Positions 9,031 to 20,287 are shown, counted from the first letter of the stretch. The stretch: DNA of 64,000 nt from Bacillus sp. 1NLA3E (GCF_000242895.2 NC_021171.1:3568001-3632000); one strand, 5' to 3'. Notes: a model not told the origin generated them from the letters alone. A program made the numbers and translations.

Positions 9031-11298
9031 TTAAACTTGCGGTTGATCGGAGTATTTGCGTTTTTCCTTAACCGTACGGATAATACCTTTTTTCTTCAAT
9101 TCCTTACCTTTCCAAACCAGCCATAATTGTGCGGCAATAAAGATAGAGGAATACATTCCAGTGATCAAACCGATTAACAAAGCGATAGAGAAGTTTTGGA
9201 TTGAGTCACTTCCGAAAATCAACAATGCCACTACCGTGATGATTACCGTTAACACCGTATTCACTGAGCGTCGAAGTGTTTGGCGAAGACTTGTATTCAC
9301 AACATCAACAATATCATCAAAAGTCTTCAAGCGCTTTTTCTTATGCATATTTTCGCGCATTCTATCAAACGTAACAATCGTATCATTAATGGAATAACCA
9401 ATAATGGTCAAAACAGCAGCAATAAAGGTCAAATCTACTTCAAGCCTTGTGATACTGAACACCGTCACGATGAGGAATGCATCGTGTAGCAATGCCACAA
9501 TCGCGGCAAGCGCCATGTACATTTCAAACCGTAATGTTACATAAATGATAATCCCGATTGAAGCAATGGCTACAGCAATGATTGCATTTTTCGCCAATTC
9601 CTTCCCAACTGTTGAGGAAACAGTCCCAACGTTTGGTTCTGCCCCAAACTTATCTTTGAAATGGGATTTCAGTGTTGAAATCTCATCCTTTGATAAGACC
9701 CCTTTTAAACGGGCAACGGCGACTTCATGATTTTTCCCAGAAGGGACGATATCTTCAGCATTTAAATGCAGCGATTTTAATTCCTGTTTTACCTCAGCCA
9801 AGTTAATTGTATCCTTAGCCATAATTTCGACTCTTGTTCCACTTGAAAAATCTATCGAAAGGTTCAAATGGAATACAATTAAGAAGATAATCCCTAAAAC
9901 TGTTAAAATCCCAGAAAATGCAAAAAACTTTTTGTGATGTTTAACAAAATCAAATTTATCAAACTTGGTCGGTAAATCAATCGTGTCAAAGTTTTCTTTT
10001 ATATTATGAATTTCGCTAAGCTTAACGCCAAACCAGCCCAGCTTTTTATTAAACAATCCACTGTGTACCAATAGACCCGTCAATAATCTCGATAAATAGA
10101 CAGCTGTAAGGAAGCTACCAAGAATGCTGACGATTAACATCGTTGCAAACCCTTTTACTGAACTGTTCCCATAGAAGAACAAGACACTTGCAGCAATAAA
10201 TGTCGTGATGTGTCCATCAAAAATAGCCTTAAAGGAAATTTTATTCCCAGCCTGAAAGGCCGATTTCAAAGATTTCCCTACCCTTAATTCTTCTTTTAAT
10301 CGCTCATCCGTGATGATATTGGCATCCACAGCTATCCCTACCCCGAGAATTAACGCTGCGATACCTGGGAGGGTCAGAACTCCATTCATCCAATCAAACA
10401 CCAACAAGATTAAATAAATATAAACTGATAACGAGATACAAGCAACTGCTCCTGGAAGGCGATAATAAAGTAGCATAAACAGGAAAATGATTACAACGCC
10501 CACAATTCCTGCCAAAACTGTATTATTTAAAGCCTGTTCCCCAAATTTCGCTCCCACTGATGTTGAGTAAATTTCAGTAAGTTTAACCGGTAGTGCCCCT
10601 GCATCTAATAAAGAAGATAAAGTCTTTGCTTCATCAAGCGTGAAATCCCCAACAATAGATACGGTTTTTTGATTAAATACTTGGCTTACTCGTGGTGCAG
10701 ATAAGTACTTCGGATCCTTCTTAGCAATTTCCGCTTTGAAAGAATCTTTTCCCTCTTCAAAATCAAGCCAGATAACAAGTAAATTGTTTGGAGAACCCAT
10801 GTTAACAATTTCTTGGGTTACTTTTTTAAATTTATCAGCACTCTTTAATGTTAATGAGACACTCGGCTTTCCATTTTCATCAAAGGTTTGCTTTGCCCCG
10901 CCTGGTGAAAGATCTGACCCATCCATCATTAATTTATCGTTTACATCGCGAAATGATAAATTCGCCTGAGTGGATAAAATCTCACGGGCTTTATTTTGGT
11001 CTTCAACCCCTGCTAATTGAATCCGAATTCGATCTTTTCCTTCGATTTGAATATTCGGCTCACTTACGCCTAAAACGTTGATCCGTTTATCTAAAGCCTT
11101 AGCCGTACTGGCCATCATATCTTTGTTAATTACTTGACCCTTTTCTGCTGGTTTTACTTGGTATAAGACCTCAAAACCACCTTGAAGATCCAAGCCCAGT
11201 TTAATCCGGTCGATGATATTTTTTGTTGTTGTTCCCATCAAACCGCCTACTAGAATGATTAGCAGGAAGAAAACAACAATGCGATTCCGTTTTACCAT
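9031..11298 (-). CDS. secDF: Fused protein translocase subunit SecDF
   Basis: Proton-motive-force-driven membrane chaperone that pulls preproteins through SecYEG on the outer face. The 755-aa single polypeptide fuses SecD (about 1-440, starting with one membrane span and GLDLQGGFEVLY) to SecF (about 450-740, with SIDFSSGTRVEI). Twelve membrane segments are expected: one plus five in each half. The Bacillus-type fusion is intact. TAAGGAGGC precedes the ATG. It has its own terminator and is not obviously in an operon. Confidence 0.97.
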   Translation of the reverse strand: MVKRNRIVVFFLLIILVGGLMGTTTKNIIDRIKLGLDLQGGFEVLYQVKPAEKGQVINKDMMASTAKALDKRINVLGVSEPNIQIEGKDRIRIQLAGVEDQNKAREILSTQANLSFRDVNDKLMMDGSDLSPGGAKQTFDENGKPSVSLTLKSADKFKKVTQEIVNMGSPNNLLVIWLDFEEGKDSFKAEIAKKDPKYLSAPRVSQVFNQKTVSIVGDFTLDEAKTLSSLLDAGALPVKLTEIYSTSVGAKFGEQALNNTVLAGIVGVVIIFLFMLLYYRLPGAVACISLSVYIYLILLVFDWMNGVLTLPGIAALILGVGIAVDANIITDERLKEELRVGKSLKSAFQAGNKISFKAIFDGHITTFIAASVLFFYGNSSVKGFATMLIVSILGSFLTAVYLSRLLTGLLVHSGLFNKKLGWFGVKLSEIHNIKENFDTIDLPTKFDKFDFVKHHKKFFAFSGILTVLGIIFLIVFHLNLSIDFSSGTRVEIMAKDTINLAEVKQELKSLHLNAEDIVPSGKNHEVAVARLKGVLSKDEISTLKSHFKDKFGAEPNVGTVSSTVGKELAKNAIIAVAIASIGIIIYVTLRFEMYMALAAIVALLHDAFLIVTVFSITRLEVDLTFIAAVLTIIGYSINDTIVTFDRMRENMHKKKRLKTFDDIVDVVNTSLRQTLRRSVNTVLTVIITVVALLIFGSDSIQNFSIALLIGLITGMYSSIFIAAQLWLVWKGKELKKKGIIRTVKEKRKYSDQPQV

Positions 11299-11427
11299 TA
11301 TGTATAGAGCCTCCTTAGATTAACCAGCCATGCGACCAACATTTTTTGACCAATAATCCCATTATGAAACAGTTTGGAATAGCTGTCAATTTACCATTTC
11401 AAGTGTCAAAAAACGTTAATATTATTT

Positions 11428-11724
11428 CTATTTTAGCAACTCCTTGCGATCCTCTTCACTTTCAAATGAAAAATCAGGCTGTTTAAATGCTTCCACTGTT
11501 GCAAAATTCATATAATCACCGATTTGAACAGATAAAATATCCTGGACAATTTCATATAAGTGAATGTCTTCCTTACACTTTCGCCACTTCTTATTTGTTA
11601 AATAAGTCCATAATTCCCGCTCCGATATCGTTGCATAACCAAGTAGCATAAACTCTTCCAATTTACTTTTTAATGCTGGATACACTGCTTCATGAAAACA
11701 ATCATAGTCATGGCCAAAATTCAT
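11428..11724 (-). CDS. comN: Post-transcriptional regulator ComN-like
   Basis: Small soluble protein of the ComN/YrzD family. In B. subtilis ComN controls comE mRNA accumulation and associates with DivIVA at poles and septa. The sequence AVYPALKSKLEEFMLLGYATISERELWTYL is typical. The ATG at 11724 (MNFGHDY, 98 aa, the B. subtilis length) follows GGAGGCGGATAAA; the alternative TTG start would lie on top of the SD. It lies between secDF and spoVB, as in B. subtilis. No comE gene is in this window. Confidence 0.88.
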   Translation of the reverse strand: MNFGHDYDCFHEAVYPALKSKLEEFMLLGYATISERELWTYLTNKKWRKCKEDIHLYEIVQDILSVQIGDYMNFATVEAFKQPDFSFESEEDRKELLK

Positions 11725-11852
11725 TTTATCCGCCTCCAAGTTCAGGTCAATTTACCGTTTATTACCGAAACAACTTGTCATGCTTTGTCCACATTGGTGC
11801 ATATAGTTAATTGTATATGATATCAGCATGTTTGAGAAGGCAGGGAAGTTAG

Positions 11853-13415
11853 ATGTCTAAGTTTTTAAGAGGAACGATTATACTATTAATCGCTGGTTTC
11901 CTAACAAGAGTATTAGGCTTTATCAACCGGATTGTTATTGCCCGGTTTATCGGAGAAGAAGGTGTCGGACTTTATATGATGGCTTTTCCGACTCTTATCT
12001 TAGTCATCACAATTACCCAACTGGGGTTACCCGTTGCCATTTCCAAAAATGTTGCGGAAGCTGAGGCAAAAGGTGATTACGGAAAAATAAAAAAGATTTT
12101 AGTTGTTTCTTTGGCTATCACGATTTGTTTATCGATCCTTTTCACCCCTGCGCTGATCTATTTAGCACCGTATTTATCAAAAACCTTATTTACTGATCCA
12201 AGAACTCATTTGCCACTACTCGCTATCGCCCCGATTGTTCCAATCGTCGCCATATCATCAGTTATTCGCGGTTACTTCCAAGGAAGACAAAATATGAAGC
12301 CGGCAGCAATTTCGCAAATATTGGAGCAAATCGTTCGCATCACCTTAATTGCTGTTTTAACCAAAACATTTTTACCTTATGGAATTGAATATGCCGCAGC
12401 CGCAGCCATGTTCTCCTCTGTAATTGGAGAATTAGTCTCTCTTATTTATTTAGTGACTTCTTTTAAAATAAAGAAGCGTTTTAAATTGCGTAAGGATTTC
12501 TTTAAATTTATTCATTCAGGAAAAGAAACCTTTAACGAGCTGATGACCATCGCGCTACCAACAACAGGAAGCCGGATGATCGGTTCGGTTTCTTGGTTTT
12601 TTGAACCAATTGTTGTCGCGCACAGTCTTGCACTTGCAGGAGTAGCCACGGTCGCGGCTACAAAACAATATGGGGCATTGACTGGTTACGCGATGCCGCT
12701 TTTGTTACTTCCATCCTTTATCACCTACTCATTAGCCACTTCACTTGTTCCAGCAATTAGTGAGGCCAACTCTAACAATGATAAAAAATTGATCGAGTAT
12801 CGCCTCCAACAAGCACTCAGGTTCACGTTTCTAACTGGTGGTATCTCTGTTGTCTTACTGTTTGTATTGGCTGATCCACTGATGAAGGTGATGTATGGCT
12901 CCACAAGTGGATCGCAATTTATTAAAATTATGGCCCCATTTTTTTTATTTTATTACTATCAAGGTCCATTGCAAGCAGCCCTGCAGGCTCTAAACTTAGC
13001 AAGGGCCGCCATGATCAACAGTCTCATTGGGGCAGTAGTAAAGACTGCAGTCATTTTTCTGCTGGCAAGGCAACCTAGCTTCGGGATCAACGGGGCCGCA
13101 TTAGGGATTATAACCGGGTTTGTCCTGGTAACTTTTCTCCATTTTGCCACCGTTTTAAAAAAAATTTCGTTTTCTTTTTATGTCCGTGAATATTTAAAAA
13201 CGTTTATTGTTATCGGACTTACTACATGGTGCGGATTTTGGATAATGGATCATTTCACAATCACAGCACCACTTTATGTCAAAGTCATCATTGCTACATT
13301 CGAAATGTCCATTCTTTACGTAATTCTCCTATTCGTTTTCAAATTAGTATATAAGGATGATGTCAAACGTATCCCTTGGATTGGAAGACCACTATCTAAA
13401 TGGATATTCCACTAA
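11853..13415 (+). CDS. spoVB: Stage V sporulation protein B, MOP-type lipid flippase
   Basis: Polytopic membrane protein of the MVF/MATE (MOP) superfamily needed for spore cortex synthesis; it probably flips a lipid-linked cortex precursor. At 520 aa with about 14 hydrophobic spans it matches SpoVB length. The N terminus has LIAGFLTRVLGFINRI and the first cytoplasmic loop GEEGVGLYMMAFP, both family signatures. Its position beside comN and the DUF421 gene matches spoVB, which separates it from other spoVB-like paralogues. SD is weak (GCAGGGAAG). Transcribed against its neighbours. Confidence 0.93.
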   Translation: MSKFLRGTIILLIAGFLTRVLGFINRIVIARFIGEEGVGLYMMAFPTLILVITITQLGLPVAISKNVAEAEAKGDYGKIKKILVVSLAITICLSILFTPALIYLAPYLSKTLFTDPRTHLPLLAIAPIVPIVAISSVIRGYFQGRQNMKPAAISQILEQIVRITLIAVLTKTFLPYGIEYAAAAAMFSSVIGELVSLIYLVTSFKIKKRFKLRKDFFKFIHSGKETFNELMTIALPTTGSRMIGSVSWFFEPIVVAHSLALAGVATVAATKQYGALTGYAMPLLLLPSFITYSLATSLVPAISEANSNNDKKLIEYRLQQALRFTFLTGGISVVLLFVLADPLMKVMYGSTSGSQFIKIMAPFFLFYYYQGPLQAALQALNLARAAMINSLIGAVVKTAVIFLLARQPSFGINGAALGIITGFVLVTFLHFATVLKKISFSFYVREYLKTFIVIGLTTWCGFWIMDHFTITAPLYVKVIIATFEMSILYVILLFVFKLVYKDDVKRIPWIGRPLSKWIFH

Positions 13416-13474
13416 TGAGGCTTGAAAAAAACGTGAAACGATAGTGATCATAGACGAGAAAAATTCCTGAAATT

Positions 13475-14134
13475 CTATTGTTTATCCTTTATATCGATAA
13501 AAAAATCACCATCTTGATAGCTACAAAACGAAATATCCTTTGTATTTGAATATCCTTTTTGACGTAATTGCTGCCTTAACCATAGATTTGTTTTGTTTAT
13601 CGTCACAAGATTATTTTCTTGAATTGTTCCATCAATGATTAAGGGAACTGAATATCCACCACTTTTTGTTTGGCCGTTATTCTTTTCTTTTTCGATAACC
13701 GACAGTTTACCAGAAGTTTCGAGAATAGCAAATTCAACATCCGCTATGTTAGGAATGTCTTTCTCTCTTAATTGTAAAAGGAGGTCATCAAAATTATAGC
13801 GTTGTTTTCTCATTGCAGTTTCATCAATTTTCCCCTTATTAATAATAATCGTTGGTTTCCCATCAATAAGGTCACGAAACTTCTTACTTTTAATAGAAAT
13901 AAAAGCAAACACAATTTGTACCACCATCAATAGTAGCATTGGTAGAATTGTGCGCATAATTGGTTCATGTGTATTTTCAATCGACACTGCTGCCATTTCA
14001 GCAATCATCATAAATACAACTAAATCTAACAAACTTAATTCGCCAATTTCCCGTTTACCCATTAAGCGAAACATCATTAAAATGAGCAAATAAAGCAGCA
14101 ATGTTCTAAATATTATAATGAAATACTCCGCCAT
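13475..14134 (-). CDS. yrbG: DUF421/YetF-family membrane protein (YrbG-like)
   Basis: Three hydrophobic segments in the first ~85 residues precede a cytoplasmic DUF421 domain containing GKPTIIINKGKIDE and NFDDLLLQLREKDI. In spore formers some relatives (SpoVAE/YetF type) are spore membrane proteins; the role of this one is not known. Two adjacent ATG codons are possible (14137 and 14134). The second leaves six bases to the AGAGGAAGG SD and gives 219 aa, the usual length. Convergent with spoVB. Confidence 0.87.
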   Translation of the reverse strand: MAEYFIIIFRTLLLYLLILMMFRLMGKREIGELSLLDLVVFMMIAEMAAVSIENTHEPIMRTILPMLLLMVVQIVFAFISIKSKKFRDLIDGKPTIIINKGKIDETAMRKQRYNFDDLLLQLREKDIPNIADVEFAILETSGKLSVIEKEKNNGQTKSGGYSVPLIIDGTIQENNLVTINKTNLWLRQQLRQKGYSNTKDISFCSYQDGDFFIDIKDKQ

Positions 14135-14277
14135 CATTTCCCTTCCTCTCAAAATTTAGCCCATTCTAGTGTTTGCAATCAAGCTAAAATCATGAGTTGA
14201 AGAAATTTCCAATTAACAGCAGGGCGAGCAAAACTTTAGATTCTATTCCATTCATAAGCTGAATATGTTTGTACTAA

Positions 14278-14340
14278 GAAAAGCGGAAGCGTCCAGGTAT
14301 CGATGTTGAAACGGGGCTTGGCGGTTGCGCTAGATCATTC
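14278..14340 (+). repeat. Short dispersed GAAAAGCG element, copy B (degenerate)
   Basis: Begins GAAAAGCGGAAGCG and continues to GGGGCTTGGCG and TGCGCTAGATCA, resembling the copies at 25561, 37331 and 59338. It ends just before the SD of the yrzE-like gene, so it forms that gene's immediate upstream leader. Confidence 0.6.
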
Positions 14341-14352
14341 TCGAAGGAGTGG

Positions 14353-14748
14353 ATGAACATTACATCTAAACAATTCGGTCTAGCCGTATTACACGGATTA
14401 GCTACAATTTTGATCATTGCCATTGTAAGCAGCCTAATTTCTGCCTTCATTCTAAAATTTTCTTCTATTCAGGAAGCTAGTTTACAGGTTGTAATTACGG
14501 CTGTGTCCTTTATTTCATTATTTCTTGGAGGTTTTATTTCAGGAGGCAAAGGAAAGGAAAAAGGCTGGATGCTTGGGGGAGCCACTGGATTACTAAACTC
14601 AATCATCTTATTCCTTTTTCAGTATCTTGGGCTTAATAGTTTATTTGACAAAGAGCAGCTCATTTACCACACCTGCTTCATCTTAATCGCCATGATGGGC
14701 GGCATTCTAGGAGTGAATCTTACCTCATCAAAAACTAGGACGGTATAA
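14353..14748 (+). CDS. yrzE: Small four-span membrane protein (YrzE-like, TIGR04086 type)
   Basis: 131 aa with four predicted membrane segments (about 8-31, 43-60, 71-92, 103-122) and glycine-rich loops such as GGFISGGKGKEKGWMLGGATGLLN. It belongs to the Bacillaceae membrane family that sits next to yajC; function unknown. SD GAAGGAGTGG directly precedes the ATG. Convergent with yajC and sharing a two-way terminator. Confidence 0.85.
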   Translation: MNITSKQFGLAVLHGLATILIIAIVSSLISAFILKFSSIQEASLQVVITAVSFISLFLGGFISGGKGKEKGWMLGGATGLLNSIILFLFQYLGLNSLFDKEQLIYHTCFILIAMMGGILGVNLTSSKTRTV

Positions 14749-14752
14749 AAGT

Positions 14753-14789
14753 AAAAAGGAAGCAGAACGTTTGTCTGCTTCCTTTTTAT
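14753..14789. terminator. Two-way terminator between yrzE-like gene and yajC
   Basis: AGGAAGCAGA (14757-14766) pairs with TCTGCTTCCT (14773-14782). The plus strand continues TTTTATTTATT and the minus strand TTTTTACTTTT, so it can serve both convergent genes. Confidence 0.9.
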
Positions 14790-15077
14790 TTATTTAATCG
14801 TTTTATCTTCGAGTTTTTCTGTTACTTCGCGTACTGCATTACGATCATATGTAAGACGGCTTCCATCGCCACATTTAATGACAAAAGTTCCTTCGTCTAA
14901 AGCATCAATAATACCATGCAGACCACCAATCGTAACGATTTTGTCCCCTTTTTTCAACTCATTTTGCATTTGTGCTACTGATTTTTGTTTCTTTTGTTGA
15001 GGACGAATCAATAAAAAGTAAAACAAAGCAAACATTAGAATAAGTGGACCAACTGTTCCAAGTAATCCTCCTTGCAT
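14790..15077 (-). CDS. yajC: Preprotein translocase accessory subunit YajC
   Basis: Single-span membrane protein associated with SecDF. It has an N-terminal membrane segment (GPLILMFALFYFLLI), then RPQQKKQKS and a KKGDKIVTIGGLHG SH3-like core. The ATG at 15077 gives 95 aa and follows GAAAGGAGGGG; an upstream in-frame start would intrude into tgt and is rejected. It follows tgt by 31 bases in the yajC-tgt-queA-ruvB-ruvA group, transcribed from ruvA towards yajC. Confidence 0.94.
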   Translation of the reverse strand: MQGGLLGTVGPLILMFALFYFLLIRPQQKKQKSVAQMQNELKKGDKIVTIGGLHGIIDALDEGTFVIKCGDGSRLTYDRNAVREVTEKLEDKTIK

Positions 15078-15108
15078 CTTTTCCCCTCCTTTCAAGTAAA
15101 TATATAGG

Positions 15109-16248
<1,140 letters not shown>

Positions 16249-16273
16249 TTAATTCTGTCCTCCTTTTTTTCAG

Positions 16274-17302
16274 TTAAACGATTAACATTGCATCACCGAA
16301 GCTGAAAAATCGGTATTTTTCAGCAACAGCTTTTTCGTAGGCACGCAGGACATTCTCTCGCCCCGCCAATGCACTAATCAGCATAATTAATGTTGATTTA
16401 GGTAAATGAAAGTTAGTAATCATCCCATCAATTGCCTTAAATTGATAGCCTGGATAAATGAAAATATTGGTCCAGCCACTAGCTTGGGCAAACTTCCCGT
16501 CATGCGCTGAGGCAATGGTTTCAAGCGTCCGCGTCGAGGTTGTACCAACAGAAATAATCCGGCCTCCCTGATCTCTTACCCTGTTCAATAATTGAGCTGT
16601 TTCCTCAGTCATTTGGTAAAACTCAGCATGCATTTCGTGCTCGTTTATATCATTTACACTAACAGGCCGGAATGTTCCAAGTCCAACATGCAAAGTGATA
16701 AACGCAATATCAACACCTTTGTCCCTTAATTCGTTTAAAAGGCTTTCTGTAAAATGAAGACCTGCCGTTGGTGCTGCTGCCGAGCCACGCTCTCGTGCAA
16801 AAACGGTTTGATAGCGATCCCGATCCTCTAATTGCTCTTTAATATAAGGTGGCAACGGCATCTCTCCCAATGTATCGAGTACCTCATAAAAAATACCATC
16901 ATACCCAAAATCAAGGGTTCTTCCGCCGTGATCCGAAGTCCCGACACATATAGCAGTAAGGCGTCCGTCTCCAAAGGTAATTTTCGTACCTTCCTTTATC
17001 CGTTTTGCTGGTTTGACAAGGGTTTCCCAACGATCCCCTTCGACTTGCTTTAACAACAATACCTCAACATTGGCTCCAGTTTCTTCTTTTGAACCAAATA
17101 ATCGGGCTGGAAGGACTTTTGTATCATTTAAGACAAGACAATCTCCTGCTTGGAAATGATCGGTAATATCTTTAAAAATTTCATGTTTTATTTCTCCGGT
17201 TTGCTTATTTAAAATCATAAGTCTACTGTCGGAACGATTGACAAGTGGAACTTGTGCAATCAATTCTTCCGGTAAATCAAAATCAAACAAATCTACTTTC
17301 AT
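16274..17302 (-). CDS. queA: S-adenosylmethionine:tRNA ribosyltransferase-isomerase
   Basis: Transfers and isomerises the ribosyl group of SAM onto preQ1-tRNA to give epoxyqueuosine. The 342-aa protein begins [19 protein letters not shown] and contains the diagnostic [13 protein letters not shown] (about 175-187) and GTFRPV. ATG follows GAAGGGTGA. Same strand as tgt and ruvB, consistent with one transcript. The product lacks cofactor-binding metal motifs, as normal for the family. Confidence 0.97.
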   Translation of the reverse strand: MKVDLFDFDLPEELIAQVPLVNRSDSRLMILNKQTGEIKHEIFKDITDHFQAGDCLVLNDTKVLPARLFGSKEETGANVEVLLLKQVEGDRWETLVKPAKRIKEGTKITFGDGRLTAICVGTSDHGGRTLDFGYDGIFYEVLDTLGEMPLPPYIKEQLEDRDRYQTVFARERGSAAAPTAGLHFTESLLNELRDKGVDIAFITLHVGLGTFRPVSVNDINEHEMHAEFYQMTEETAQLLNRVRDQGGRIISVGTTSTRTLETIASAHDGKFAQASGWTNIFIYPGYQFKAIDGMITNFHLPKSTLIMLISALAGRENVLRAYEKAVAEKYRFFSFGDAMLIV

Positions 17303-17346
17303 CCTTCACCCTTCTTTACCTGTTACGTTCATATTCATATTTATCG

Positions 17347-18348
17347 TTACATTTCAGGTGTTTCCATATTAAAATGGCGATAAACTAAATCGGTCACCAC
17401 TCGTCCTCTTGGTGTTCTTTGCAGAAAACCAATCTGCAATAAATAGGGTTCGTAAACATCTTCAATCGTTTGCGACTCTTCACCAATTGAAGCTGCAATT
17501 GTATCCAACCCTACTGGTCCACCACGGAATCTTTCAATAATCCCTTTAAGTAATTTATGGTCAATATGATCAAGACCTAAACGGTCCACCTGCAATCGCT
17601 CAAGCGATTCATTTGCGAGATGAAAATCCACTTCTCCATTACCATCTACTTGAGCGAAATCTCGAACCCTTCTAAGCAAGCGATTGGCAATCCTTGGTGT
17701 TCCACGCGATCTTTTGGCAATCTCTGAGGCAGCGAACGGATCTATTTTTGTTTCTAAAATTTCTGCCGTTCTTGTTACAATATTGGCAAGATCCTCAACT
17801 GTATAAAACTCCAATCTACCTAGCACCCCAAAGCGATCTCGTAATGGCGCAGAAATTGAACCTGCACGAGTGGTCGCCCCCACCAAGGTAAACGGAGGCA
17901 AATCCAACCGAACTGACCTAGCACTTGGACCCTTCCCAATCACAATATCCAAACAAAAATCCTCCATTGCTGGATACAAAATCTCTTCGATTGATCTTTG
18001 TAATCTGTGGATTTCATCAATAAACAAGACATCACCTGGCTCAAGTGCCGTTAAGATTGCCGCTAAATCACCAGGTCGTTCAATTGCTGGTCCTGAAGTC
18101 GTACGGATATTTACACCCATTTCATTAGCAATAATCGTCGCTAGTGTCGTCTTCCCCAGTCCTGGAGGGCCATATAATAAAACATGATCGAGCGTCTCCT
18201 GCCGAAGCTTTGCCGCCTTAATAAATATATCAAGGTTGGCCTTTATTTTATCTTGTCCAATATATTGGTTTAAGGTTTGTGGTCGTAAGCTTTGCTCATA
18301 TGATTCGTCTTGGTAATCCGCTTCACCCGAAATAAGTCGTTCTTCCAT
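17347..18348 (-). CDS. ruvB: Holliday junction branch migration ATPase RuvB
   Basis: Hexameric AAA+ motor that drives branch migration with RuvA. Walker [10 protein letters not shown] (about 60-68), Walker [10 protein letters not shown] (about 108-116), sensor [10 protein letters not shown] and the C-terminal winged-helix region ([12 protein letters not shown]) are present. 333 aa. CGGAGGTGAT precedes the ATG. Confidence 0.97.
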   Translation of the reverse strand: MEERLISGEADYQDESYEQSLRPQTLNQYIGQDKIKANLDIFIKAAKLRQETLDHVLLYGPPGLGKTTLATIIANEMGVNIRTTSGPAIERPGDLAAILTALEPGDVLFIDEIHRLQRSIEEILYPAMEDFCLDIVIGKGPSARSVRLDLPPFTLVGATTRAGSISAPLRDRFGVLGRLEFYTVEDLANIVTRTAEILETKIDPFAASEIAKRSRGTPRIANRLLRRVRDFAQVDGNGEVDFHLANESLERLQVDRLGLDHIDHKLLKGIIERFRGGPVGLDTIAASIGEESQTIEDVYEPYLLQIGFLQRTPRGRVVTDLVYRHFNMETPEM

Positions 18349-18432
18349 GGTTCCATCACCTCCGTTTATCCTATTAAATCATTCTATATGGCGACTTTAT
18401 GAATTGCATGCGAAAATAAGGTGCAACAATGG

Positions 18433-19041
18433 CTATCTTAATAGCTTTTGTAACGCCTTCTTAATATATTGGTCTGTCGTGAGCTTTTCTTTCTGAAGCT
18501 CTGGGGAAATTTTTCTTATTTCTTTTTCAGAATATCCAAGAGCTTTAAGCGCTAATGAGGCTTCTTCCCAATCTGCTAAGGTATGTCTATCAAAGCTACT
18601 GGCATCTTCAGTGAAAAGGTCTGGAAATATTTCAGGAACAACTGATTGTAATTTGCCCTTTAAATCTAAGATCATTTGTCTTGCCGTTTTTTTACCAACA
18701 CCAGGGAATTTGATAAGGAAGGCTTCATCCTCACTTTCAATAGCATAAATCACCTGCTCAGGGTTCCCAGATGCTAAAATGGCTAGTGCTCCTTTTGGGC
18801 CAATCCCCGAGACATTTAATAGTTTCGTAAAAAGAGTTTTTTCTTGGCGCGCCTGGAAACCATAAAGTGCCATGATATCCTCACGAACATAATGATAGGT
18901 ATAAATACGGACCTCAGTCCCTAATTGTTTTGAGAAAATAAATGGATTCGGAGTAATCACCTGATAACCAATTCCTTGGTTGTCAATGACGATGTACTCG
19001 GGACCCACAAAGTCAATGGTTCCCTTTATGTATTCAAACAA
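18433..19041 (-). CDS. ruvA: Holliday junction DNA-binding protein RuvA
   Basis: Tetramer that binds the four-way junction and loads RuvB. The N-terminal OB fold ([20 protein letters not shown]), the paired helix-hairpin-helix segments ([14 protein letters not shown] and [13 protein letters not shown]) and the C-terminal RuvB-binding domain (about 150-202) are all present. The start is TTG with GAGGAG nine bases upstream. 84 bases separate it from ruvB. First gene of the ruvA-ruvB-queA-tgt-yajC group; bofC lies on the same strand further upstream. Confidence 0.96.
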   Translation of the reverse strand: MFEYIKGTIDFVGPEYIVIDNQGIGYQVITPNPFIFSKQLGTEVRIYTYHYVREDIMALYGFQARQEKTLFTKLLNVSGIGPKGALAILASGNPEQVIYAIESEDEAFLIKFPGVGKKTARQMILDLKGKLQSVVPEIFPDLFTEDASSFDRHTLADWEEASLALKALGYSEKEIRKISPELQKEKLTTDQYIKKALQKLLR

Positions 19042-19121
19042 GTGCCTTCGCTCCTCTATTGTCTAGCTATTGCATTAATCCTCATTGTATCATAACACTT
19101 TTGCAGGAATGAATAAAAATG

Positions 19122-19151
19122 TTGCAACTGTATAAATTTCTATTCTATAAT
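19122..19151 (+). promoter_or_regulatory. Sigma-A-like promoter of lipoprotein gene
   Basis: TTGCAA (19122-19127), 18 bases, then a perfect TATAAT (19146-19151). It lies about 46 bases before the ATG of the lipoprotein gene and supports vegetative transcription of an isolated gene. Confidence 0.75.
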
Positions 19152-19197
19152 AATAAAGTCGTAAAATTATTCCAATTCTCACTGGAGGCCAATACAG

Positions 19198-19725
19198 ATG
19201 AAAAGATTATTAGCATTCTTAACTATCTTCACATTAATGTTTGCTGTAGCAGGTTGCTCATCTACCAAAGATGATACTTCTAAAACTACTACAGAGAAAA
19301 AGGCAACAGAGAAAACTTCCGAATTAACCGATCAAGTAAAATCAAAAATGTATAATGCTGTTCGTATTGCTGAAGGAAAAGTAAACGAAGTATTTGCAAA
19401 GGAAATGGCTGCTGATGAAACAACACCAGTCCTTACATCCACTTTTGCTGATGAGGCTGCTGCAGAAGCCTTTTTATCAAAATATTACAGTGCAGATATT
19501 GCAAAAGAAATTTATACTTACTACGTAACAGATCAAAAAACAACTGATGGTCAAACAATCGTTAAGGCTGATCCTTTCTTTGCAAAACCAATCTTAGATA
19601 CAACAAAGGATGATGTAACGGTCGAAGGCGATGCAAATAAAGCCACAGTTAAAACAAAAGATAATGTAACTTATACAGTTGAACTTAAAGATAATACATA
19701 TGTTGTTACAGCCATTCAAAAATAA
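19198..19725 (+). CDS. Small lipoprotein of unknown function
   Basis: Not recognised by name. It has a lipoprotein signal peptide with lipobox VAGC (Cys at residue 20), a Thr/Lys/Asp-rich linker (about 22-45), and a 130-residue globular part. Segments include VNEVFAKEMAADETTPVLTS, an alanine-rich DEAAAEAFLSKYYS and a C-terminal YTVELKDNTYVVTAIQK that reads like a beta-strand pair. It should be anchored on the outer face of the membrane. A monocistronic unit with its own promoter and terminator, opposite in strand to ruvA and bofC. Base composition does not stand out. Placed where B. subtilis has no obvious equivalent in this cluster (from memory). Confidence 0.82.
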   Translation: MKRLLAFLTIFTLMFAVAGCSSTKDDTSKTTTEKKATEKTSELTDQVKSKMYNAVRIAEGKVNEVFAKEMAADETTPVLTSTFADEAAAEAFLSKYYSADIAKEIYTYYVTDQKTTDGQTIVKADPFFAKPILDTTKDDVTVEGDANKATVKTKDNVTYTVELKDNTYVVTAIQK

Positions 19726-19730
19726 TTAGT

Positions 19731-19766
19731 AAGGACCGGTTTTATTGAAACCGGTCCTTTTTATTT
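19731..19766 (+). terminator. Intrinsic terminator of lipoprotein gene
   Basis: AAGGACCGGTTT pairs with AAACCGGTCCTT around a 5-base loop, followed by TTTTATTTC. It lies six bases after the stop and just before the convergent bofC end. Confidence 0.92.
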
Positions 19767-19768
19767 CT

Positions 19769-20287
19769 CTATTCAAATTTTGAATACGGCTTAAATGTCT
19801 CCAATACTTGCTGGTAACGATTCTTGGACTTAACAGGAATCCCTCTTTTTAACTGCTGTTTTTTTCTACTCTCAAGCTTACCCACATCAATCTGAAAAAA
19901 TGAGTGGATTACTTTTGAATGTTTGGGTCTCCCATTAAAAATGGTGAGCGTGCCTTCTTTGGTGATCCCAAAGTATCCATTTGCTTTAAGTAGCGGGGAA
20001 ATATCATCTACTTGGTTTCGGAAAATCAATATATTCCCTTGCTGTTCAATTAATTGCCACTGTTTGTATTTTTCTTGAATTTCCTGTTTTGTTAAAACAG
20101 ATTCCATTACGATTTCCTCACCTAAATCTCCATCTAAATAGACTCTTTGTAAAATTACCTTTACTCTCTGAATCTCTGCCTCATGTCTAGATACCGCCTT
20201 CCCTTCTGCGCACCCAATTGACTCATGAAAAAAAACAAGCAGGAAGCTGGCTGCAACTGCACTTAGTACGGACATTCTGGCATTCAT
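19769..20287 (-). CDS. bofC: Bypass-of-forespore protein BofC
   Basis: Forespore-made exported protein that restrains SpoIVB signalling during the intercompartmental sigma-K checkpoint. The 172-aa sequence has an N-terminal signal peptide (about 1-27), a BofC N domain (about 36-88, with LQRVYLDGDLGEEIV) and a C domain (about 90-168, with GYFGITKEGTLTIFNGRP). SD AAGAGGTGG precedes the ATG. In B. subtilis it is a sigma-G gene; no clear sigma-G promoter was picked out here. The spoIVFA and spoIVFB genes of the same checkpoint are also in this window. Confidence 0.95.
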   Translation of the reverse strand: MNARMSVLSAVAASFLLVFFHESIGCAEGKAVSRHEAEIQRVKVILQRVYLDGDLGEEIVMESVLTKQEIQEKYKQWQLIEQQGNILIFRNQVDDISPLLKANGYFGITKEGTLTIFNGRPKHSKVIHSFFQIDVGKLESRKKQQLKRGIPVKSKNRYQQVLETFKPYSKFE

